Shown piece by piece: positions 58,630 through 64,000 of a stretch of DNA of 64,000 nucleotides (positions are counted from its first letter, which is position 1; every line of letters begins with the position of its first letter). The stretch lies in the NCBI RefSeq assembly GCF_000518705.1, contig NZ_JAEC01000024.1, forward strand, positions 1 to 64,000, given 5' to 3'. Under the pieces are notes generated by a model. It saw nothing but the letters and a program-made list of their open reading frames with translations, did not search any database and was not told the DNA's origin. This stretch comes from Shewanella colwelliana ATCC 39565. Its GTDB lineage: Bacteria; Pseudomonadota; Gammaproteobacteria; Enterobacterales; Shewanellaceae. Position numbers and translations under genes: made by a program.

Positions 58630-60054
58630 ATGAGTAAGAAACTCCATATTAAAACTTGGGGCTGTCAGATGAATGAGTATGACTCATCAAAGATGGCCGA
58701 CCTATTAGACGAATATCAAGGTTACACCTTAACCGAAGAAGCTGAAGAAGCAGACGTACTTTTGCTTAATACCTGCTCTATTCGTGAAAAAGCACAAGAG
58801 AAAGTGTTTCACCAGCTTGGTCGCTGGAAAACCTTAAAAGACAAAAATCCGAACCTGATCATTGGTGTCGGTGGCTGCGTTGCCTCTCAAGAAGGCAAGG
58901 CAATCAAAGAGCGTGCGCAATGCGTTGACCTTATTTTTGGTCCGCAAACCTTGCATCGCCTGCCAGAAATGATCGATCAAATTCAACAAGGTGGTAAGGC
59001 TGTTATTGACGTGAGCTTCCCTGAGATTGAGAAGTTCGACCGTCTACCTGAGCCGCGTGCCGAGGGTCCAAGCGCGTTTGTATCGATTATGGAAGGTTGT
59101 AGCAAGTACTGCTCTTTCTGCGTAGTCCCCTATACCCGCGGTGAAGAGGTCAGTCGTCCCGTTGATGATGTGATCTTAGAGGTCGCGCAACTCGCGGCCC
59201 AAGGTGTACGTGAAGTCAATCTGCTTGGCCAAAATGTTAACGCTTTCCGCGGTGCGACCCATGATGATGATATCTGTACTTTTGCGGAACTATTACGTTA
59301 TGTTGCGGCCATCGATGGTATCGATCGCATTCGTTTTACGACCAGCCATCCGATAGAGTTTACCCAAGACATCATCGATGTATATGAAGACACGCCAGAG
59401 TTAGTGAGCTTTTTACATCTACCAGTTCAGTCGGGTTCAGACCTGATTTTGACCCAGATGAAACGTGGCCACATGGCGATTGAATATAAGTCAATCATCC
59501 GTCGCCTGCGTAAGGCTCGTCCAGATATCCAGATTAGCTCCGACTTCATCATAGGTTTCCCTGGTGAATCTAAGCAAGATTTTGCAGATACGATGAAGCT
59601 CATTGAAGATGTACAGTTCGACCACAGCTTCAGCTTTATCTATAGTGCACGTCCAGGTACACCTGCGGCAGATCTACCGGATGATGTATCACTTGAAGAG
59701 AAGAAAGAGCGTCTTGCTATTTTGCAAGATCGCATTACTCAACAAGCGATGCGTTACAGCCGTCAAATGCTAGGTACTGTTCAGCGCATTTTGGTTGAAG
59801 GCCCATCGGTGAAAAACCCAATGGAACTTCGCGGCCGTACCGAAAATAGCCGAGTAGTTAACTTCGAAGCCGATCCGAAGCATATTGGTAGCTTTGTTGA
59901 TGTGGAAATTGTCGATGTCTACACCAACTCGCTTCGCGGCACCTTTATCCGCGGTGAGGATGAGATGGACTTACGCCGTAACCTTCGCCCGTCTGACATC
60001 TTAGCCAAACATAAGAAAGATGATGACTTAGGCGTGACCCAATATATCCCCTAA
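58630..60054 (+). CDS. miaB: tRNA-2-methylthio-N6-dimethylallyladenosine synthase
   Basis: MiaB is a radical-SAM methylthiotransferase acting on tRNA position 37. The 474-residue protein has an N-terminal UPF0004 domain ([22 protein letters not shown]), the radical-SAM cluster motif CSKYCSFC and a C-terminal TRAM domain. First in the conserved miaB-ybeZ-ybeY-corC-lnt series; a terminator follows it, so the rest probably has its own promoter. Confidence 0.98.
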   Translation: MSKKLHIKTWGCQMNEYDSSKMADLLDEYQGYTLTEEAEEADVLLLNTCSIREKAQEKVFHQLGRWKTLKDKNPNLIIGVGGCVASQEGKAIKERAQCVDLIFGPQTLHRLPEMIDQIQQGGKAVIDVSFPEIEKFDRLPEPRAEGPSAFVSIMEGCSKYCSFCVVPYTRGEEVSRPVDDVILEVAQLAAQGVREVNLLGQNVNAFRGATHDDDICTFAELLRYVAAIDGIDRIRFTTSHPIEFTQDIIDVYEDTPELVSFLHLPVQSGSDLILTQMKRGHMAIEYKSIIRRLRKARPDIQISSDFIIGFPGESKQDFADTMKLIEDVQFDHSFSFIYSARPGTPAADLPDDVSLEEKKERLAILQDRITQQAMRYSRQMLGTVQRILVEGPSVKNPMELRGRTENSRVVNFEADPKHIGSFVDVEIVDVYTNSLRGTFIRGEDEMDLRRNLRPSDILAKHKKDDDLGVTQYIP

Positions 60055-60072
60055 GTCGGGACAGAAATCAAT

Positions 60073-60104
60073 AAAAAGCGGCTGATTCATTAGCCGCTTT
60101 TTTT
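60073..60104 (+). terminator. miaB terminator
   Basis: AAAAAGCGGCT-GATTCATT-AGCCGCTTTTT is followed by T. Confidence 0.93.
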
Positions 60105-60249
60105 ATCGATACTCGGCAGCACAAGCGTCTCAGATGCCGATGCGAATAATCTAAAAATGGGTTAGCATTTCCAACTAATGCCTCGTAAACTGTCAATATC
60201 ATCTATTGACCCAAGTCGTGGATAAGACAAACATCATTTGGAGCTATTT

Positions 60250-61293
60250 TTGTCAAATAAATTAACCACCCTAAACCTCTACTTAGAGCCTTCTGATAAC
60301 CGCAGACTTGCATCACTTTGCGGACCTTTTGACGATAATATTAAACAACTTGAGCGCCGCATTGGTGTTGAGATTAATTACCGAAACAATCACTTCCAAA
60401 TTGTCGGCCAAGCCAGAAACTGCCTTACCGTTAATAATTTGCTCAAAGAGCTTTACGTCGAAACACAACCAGTTCGTGGGAGTACACCCGACCTAGAGCC
60501 CGATACCGTTCATGTTGCTATTCAGGAGGCGATTGCATTAGAAGCTGAGGCCCCTCGTGATGACAAAGAACTTTATATCAAAACCAAGCGCGGCGTTGTT
60601 AAGCCACGCAACCCAAACCAGAGTGACTATGTCGCCAATATCGTGCGCCATGACATTAGCTTTGGTATTGGCCCAGCAGGTACAGGTAAAACCTATCTTG
60701 CCGTTGCTGCGGCAGTTGACGCACTGGAACGCCAAGAGGTTAGGCGTATTCTCCTGACCCGTCCAGCGGTTGAAGCGGGAGAAAAATTGGGCTTCTTACC
60801 GGGTGATTTAAGCCAGAAGGTCGACCCTTATCTGCGTCCACTATATGACGCCCTATTTGAAATGATGGGCTTTGAAAAAGTCGAGCGTCTCATTGAACGC
60901 AGTGTCATTGAAGTCGCACCACTAGCTTACATGCGTGGGCGAACGCTAAATGATGCATTCATCATTTTAGATGAGAGCCAAAACACCACCGTTGAGCAGA
61001 TGAAGATGTTTTTGACTCGTATCGGCTTTAACTCTCGGGCGGTGATCACGGGGGATATCACGCAGATCGATCTACCAAAACATCAAAAGTCTGGCCTGCG
61101 CCACGCTATTGAGGTGCTCAGCGGCGTAGATGAAGTCAGCTTTAACTTCTTCCAAGCCAAAGATGTGGTACGTCACCCCGTTGTCGCACGAATCGTTGAA
61201 GCCTATGAAGCCCATGAACAGAAAGAGGCCAGCGAAAAAGCCAAACGAGAACGCCAGTATAAAACAGAGGAAAGCACTCATCATGACGTATGA
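60250..61293 (+). CDS. ybeZ: PhoH-family ATPase YbeZ
   Basis: This PhoH-like P-loop ATPase is associated with ribosome and RNA metabolism together with YbeY. It contains [13 protein letters not shown] (P-loop) and [11 protein letters not shown] (Walker B). The TTG at 60250 ([13 protein letters not shown]), preceded by GGAG six bases upstream, is a better start than the TTG at 60238. It overlaps ybeY by 11 bp. Confidence 0.94.
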   Translation: MSNKLTTLNLYLEPSDNRRLASLCGPFDDNIKQLERRIGVEINYRNNHFQIVGQARNCLTVNNLLKELYVETQPVRGSTPDLEPDTVHVAIQEAIALEAEAPRDDKELYIKTKRGVVKPRNPNQSDYVANIVRHDISFGIGPAGTGKTYLAVAAAVDALERQEVRRILLTRPAVEAGEKLGFLPGDLSQKVDPYLRPLYDALFEMMGFEKVERLIERSVIEVAPLAYMRGRTLNDAFIILDESQNTTVEQMKMFLTRIGFNSRAVITGDITQIDLPKHQKSGLRHAIEVLSGVDEVSFNFFQAKDVVRHPVVARIVEAYEAHEQKEASEKAKRERQYKTEESTHHDV

Positions 61294-61759
61294 TGTTAAT
61301 CCGCTTAATTTAGCCTTAGATCTACAAATCGCCATAGATAGCGACAGACTGCCAAGCCAGGGACAATTTGAGACTTGGGTGCGCCTAGCACTGGGTAATA
61401 CCATGCCGGTGGCAGAGATGACCATAAGGCTTGTCGATAAACGTGAAAGCCAGATGCTCAATCACACCTATCGTGGTAAAGACAAGCCCACAAATGTGCT
61501 ATCATTTCCGTTCGAATCTCCTGCTGAAGTCGAGCTGCCTCTTTTAGGTGATCTGGTCATTTGTGTACCTGTTGTTGAGACCGAAGCCTTACAGCAAAAC
61601 AAGACCTTAGAGTCACACTGGGCGCACATGGTTGTACATGGTTGCCTGCATCTGCTAGGGTATGATCATATCGATGATGCGGAAGCTGAAGAGATGGAGT
61701 CTTTAGAGACTCAACTAATTGAAAGCATTGGCTTTCCAAACCCATACAAGGAACAATAG
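61283..61759 (+). CDS. ybeY: Endoribonuclease YbeY
   Basis: YbeY is a zinc-dependent endoribonuclease needed for 16S rRNA 3' maturation and ribosome quality control. The 158-residue protein has the metal motif [11 protein letters not shown] and upstream VLSFPFES. The ATG at 61283 lies inside the end of ybeZ, indicating coupling; a longer frame from 61130 is merely read-through of ybeZ. Confidence 0.96.
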   Translation: MTYDVNPLNLALDLQIAIDSDRLPSQGQFETWVRLALGNTMPVAEMTIRLVDKRESQMLNHTYRGKDKPTNVLSFPFESPAEVELPLLGDLVICVPVVETEALQQNKTLESHWAHMVVHGCLHLLGYDHIDDAEAEEMESLETQLIESIGFPNPYKEQ

Positions 61760-61785
61760 TTGACCTATTTGGTCAAGAAACTACT

Positions 61786-62661
61786 ATGAGTGACGATATC
61801 CCACCGAGTACCAACGCCCAAAAGAAGGGCTGGTTAGAAAAATTCAGTCAGTTATTCCAGGGCGAACCACAGAGTCGCGATGAATTAGTGGATGTTATCC
61901 ACGATGCTGAGCTAAGAGAAGTGATTAGCGAAGATACTCGCGAGATGATTAAAGGTGTTTTAGAAGTCTCCGATCTGCGCGTGCGTGACATTATGATCCC
62001 ACGAGCACAAATTGTGGCGCTGAAGATAGATAACACGGTAGAAGAACTCCTTGCCACCGTTATCGGCTCCGCACACTCCCGATTCCCTGTCGTCAATGAA
62101 GATAAAGATCATATCGAAGGCATCTTGCTTGCCAAAGATCTGCTTCAATACGGCTTTAAAAACAATGACGAGCCGTTTTCCTTAGCACAAGTGATACGTC
62201 CGGCTGTCGTTGTTCCCGAAAGTAAACGTGTCGATGTACTGTTAAAAGAGTTTCGCTCTCAACGCTATCATATGGCTATAGTAGTCGATGAATATGGTGG
62301 TGTTTCTGGCTTGGTGACCATTGAAGATATTCTTGAAGAGATCGTAGGTGAAATCGAAGATGAATTCGATCATGACTCTGCAGAAGAAACTGAGATACGC
62401 AAAGTTGGTAAGCAGATCTATATGCTTAAAGCATTGACGCCAATCGAAGACTTCAACGAAACCTTTGGTACTCAATTTAGTGATGAAGAGTTTGATACCG
62501 TAGGCGGTTTAGTTTCTCATGCATTTGGGCATCTACCTGAACGTAATGAAAAAATCACTATCGATGATATAGAGTTTAAGGTGATTAGCGCTGACACTCG
62601 CAGATTGGTTCAACTCAGAGTTAAACTCCCCGAACCACCATCTGAAGACGATAACGCATAA
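61786..62661 (+). CDS. corC: CorC/HlyC-family protein with CBS domains
   Basis: This 291-residue protein has two CBS domains (RDIMIPRAQIVALK..., DEYGGVSGLVTIEDILEEIVGEIEDE) and a C-terminal CorC/HlyC transporter-associated domain (DTVGGLVSHAFGHLP). It lacks the membrane domain of CNNM-like relatives. It lies between ybeY and lnt and was implicated in magnesium and cobalt resistance in enterobacteria. Confidence 0.95.
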   Translation: MSDDIPPSTNAQKKGWLEKFSQLFQGEPQSRDELVDVIHDAELREVISEDTREMIKGVLEVSDLRVRDIMIPRAQIVALKIDNTVEELLATVIGSAHSRFPVVNEDKDHIEGILLAKDLLQYGFKNNDEPFSLAQVIRPAVVVPESKRVDVLLKEFRSQRYHMAIVVDEYGGVSGLVTIEDILEEIVGEIEDEFDHDSAEETEIRKVGKQIYMLKALTPIEDFNETFGTQFSDEEFDTVGGLVSHAFGHLPERNEKITIDDIEFKVISADTRRLVQLRVKLPEPPSEDDNA

Positions 62662-62689
62662 CGCGTGACCTTCCCTTGATGAGGCTTTA

Positions 62690-64000
62690 ATGCTGCTACG
62701 ACTTAGGGCTATTGCCCATCATGCCAAGATTAGACTGGTACTCGCTTATCTAGCGGGTGCCAGTACTGCACTTGCCTTTGCCCCCTATGGCCTTTGGCCC
62801 ATTTATCTTGTTGCATTAGCCTTTGCGCTGAGGCATAGCGAGTTACTCCGACCTAAACAAGCTTTTACCTATTGGCTAAGTTTTGGTTTTGGCTGCTTCT
62901 CTGTCGGAATAAGCTGGGTACATGTCAGCATGGATACCTTTGGCGGGCTCCCCTTAATCGCCTCCGTAGGGTTAATGGCCTTACTAGCACTTTACCTTGC
63001 ACTGTATCCCGCATTGGCTGGCATTCTATTAGCAAAAATGTCTCCAAAATCTATGTATTTGCGTTATTTACTGCTCTTTCCTGCATTGTGGGTTGTGACT
63101 GAGTGGGCCAGAGGCTGGGTACTAACAGGCTTTCCTTGGCTTTGGGGTGGCTACACCCAAACCAGTGGCCCATTTAGCCCGCTTGCTAGTGCCATTGGGG
63201 CATTGGGGCTAAGCTACCTTCTCGCAATGTTAGCGGGCAGCCTTGCGCTATTACTTCAGGCTAACCAGGCATCCTGGCAAAGACGATTTGCGCCCACCGT
63301 CATCATTATTGTTGTCGCGCTTATAGGTAGCAAGGTTGCCACAGTGCTATCTCCGATTTCACAGACAGGCAAGCAGGTCAATGTCACCTTGGTACAAGGC
63401 AATATTGCTCAAAGCATGAAATGGCAACCTGAAGCACTGTGGCCAACCATGATCAAATATATGGACTTGTCTCGTCCTGAGTTTGCGAACACCGATATCT
63501 TTATTTGGCCAGAAGCCGCGATTCCAGCCCCTGAGTATATGGTTGAAGACTTTCTCGACAATGCCAACAAGGTCGCCAACCTTAATGACAGTGCTATTAT
63601 CACCGGCATCATTAGCCGTCAGCAGGATAATTTTTATAACTCATTAATCGTTCTTGGTAACCATAACAGTCCAATGCAAAGTGAAGCCGATTATCGCGGC
63701 GATGGCAGCAATGAGTTTAGAAAGCACCATCTATTACCAATTGGTGAGTTTGTTCCGTTAGAAGCGCTGCTACGTCCACTCGCACCACTCTTTAATCTAC
63801 CTATGTCCTCATTTGCCCGAGGTGACTATCAGCAAGCTAACTTAAATGCGGCAGGTCACCAAGTTGCCCCGGCAATCTGCTATGAAATAGCCTTCCCTGA
63901 ACAATTACGCGCCAATGTTAATGCCGATACAGAACTACTCCTAACTGTCTCTAACGATGCGTGGTTTGGCAGCTCAAATGGCCCACTGCAACATATGGAA
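62690..64000 (+). CDS. lnt: Apolipoprotein N-acyltransferase (truncated by window edge)
   Basis: Lnt adds the third acyl chain to lipoproteins in the inner membrane. The visible 437 residues include N-terminal helices (LAYLAGASTALAFAPYGLWP) and the nitrilase-like domain with the catalytic triad residues recognisable: Glu in FIWPEAAIP, Lys in FRKHHLLPIGEF and Cys in AICYEIAFPE. The reading frame is open to the right edge. GAGG lies five bases upstream of the ATG. Confidence 0.96.
   Translation, partial: MLLRLRAIAHHAKIRLVLAYLAGASTALAFAPYGLWPIYLVALAFALRHSELLRPKQAFTYWLSFGFGCFSVGISWVHVSMDTFGGLPLIASVGLMALLALYLALYPALAGILLAKMSPKSMYLRYLLLFPALWVVTEWARGWVLTGFPWLWGGYTQTSGPFSPLASAIGALGLSYLLAMLAGSLALLLQANQASWQRRFAPTVIIIVVALIGSKVATVLSPISQTGKQVNVTLVQGNIAQSMKWQPEALWPTMIKYMDLSRPEFANTDIFIWPEAAIPAPEYMVEDFLDNANKVANLNDSAIITGIISRQQDNFYNSLIVLGNHNSPMQSEADYRGDGSNEFRKHHLLPIGEFVPLEALLRPLAPLFNLPMSSFARGDYQQANLNAAGHQVAPAICYEIAFPEQLRANVNADTELLLTVSNDAWFGSSNGPLQHME

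Noticed and set aside
61130..61282. Upstream extension of the ybeY frame
   Set aside because: This part overlaps ybeZ in another frame and does not resemble YbeY; the ATG at 61283 is the normal start.

Overview
The window looks like a chromosomal segment of a marine gammaproteobacterium, almost certainly Shewanella. The evidence is a complete Na+-NQR operon with its maturation genes, two bacterioferritins, a surface multiheme cytochrome of the OmcA/MtrC family, and gammaproteobacterial gene blocks (hemA-prfA-prmC-sirB2-sirB1-kdsA, lolB-ispE-prs, ychF-pth, ubiF-miaB-ybeZ-ybeY-corC-lnt). The species cannot be fixed from the sequence alone.

Layout. 1-3.8 kb is an accessory patch: the remnant of a tyrosine recombinase at the left edge, a LysR regulator convergent with a secreted metallo-beta-lactamase-fold hydrolase, and a non-coding array of two near-identical 290-bp repeats plus a diverged third copy. 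3.8-15.7 kb lies almost wholly on the minus strand: SOS-controlled dinB, a bacterioferritin pair with complementary active sites, nqrM, apbE, nqrFEDCBA, luxS, bolA and a GcvR-like ACT protein. 15.9-35.2 kb is mixed housekeeping: an AlkB-like dioxygenase, rlmG, a sterol-desaturase-family/DUF2804 pair, a second LysR, yajG, a periplasmic cyclophilin, ampG, yajQ, VanZ, panE, an NSS transporter with a 39-residue small subunit, hdfR/maoP, a fused N-formylglutamate amidohydrolase-like/MATCAP protein, a PAP2 protein, a chemoreceptor and a DMT exporter.

35.3-48.7 kb carries an AbgT transporter and the kdsA...hemA block on the minus strand. That block is interrupted by a DUF819 membrane protein and by an opposite-strand GNAT plus methyltransferase segment. 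Divergent from hemA run lolB, ispE and prs. 48.8-52.7 kb carries a membrane-anchored ToxR/CadC-type regulator and an 11-heme outer-membrane lipoprotein cytochrome, with no mtrA/mtrB partner in view. 53.6-54.6 kb is a seven-gene tRNA array (Leu, Gln, Leu, Met, Gln, Leu, Met, all minus strand) with a clear tandem duplication. From 54.9 kb to the right edge are ychF, pth, ubiF, a small secreted protein, miaB, ybeZ, ybeY, corC and a truncated lnt.

How the genes work together. nqrA-F, apbE and nqrM form a complete sodium-pumping NADH:quinone reductase with its flavin-insertion and iron-delivery factors, and ubiF feeds the quinone pool. The two bacterioferritin subunits appear to divide ferroxidase and haem-binding roles. 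The undecaheme cytochrome points to extracellular electron transfer. hemA, prfA and prmC, together with lolB, ispE and prs, are core haem, translation-termination, lipoprotein-sorting, isoprenoid and nucleotide functions. The most unusual material is the repeat array, the isolated undecaheme cytochrome with its regulator, the two-domain QEGLA fusion, the complementary bacterioferritins and the methyltransferase insertion.
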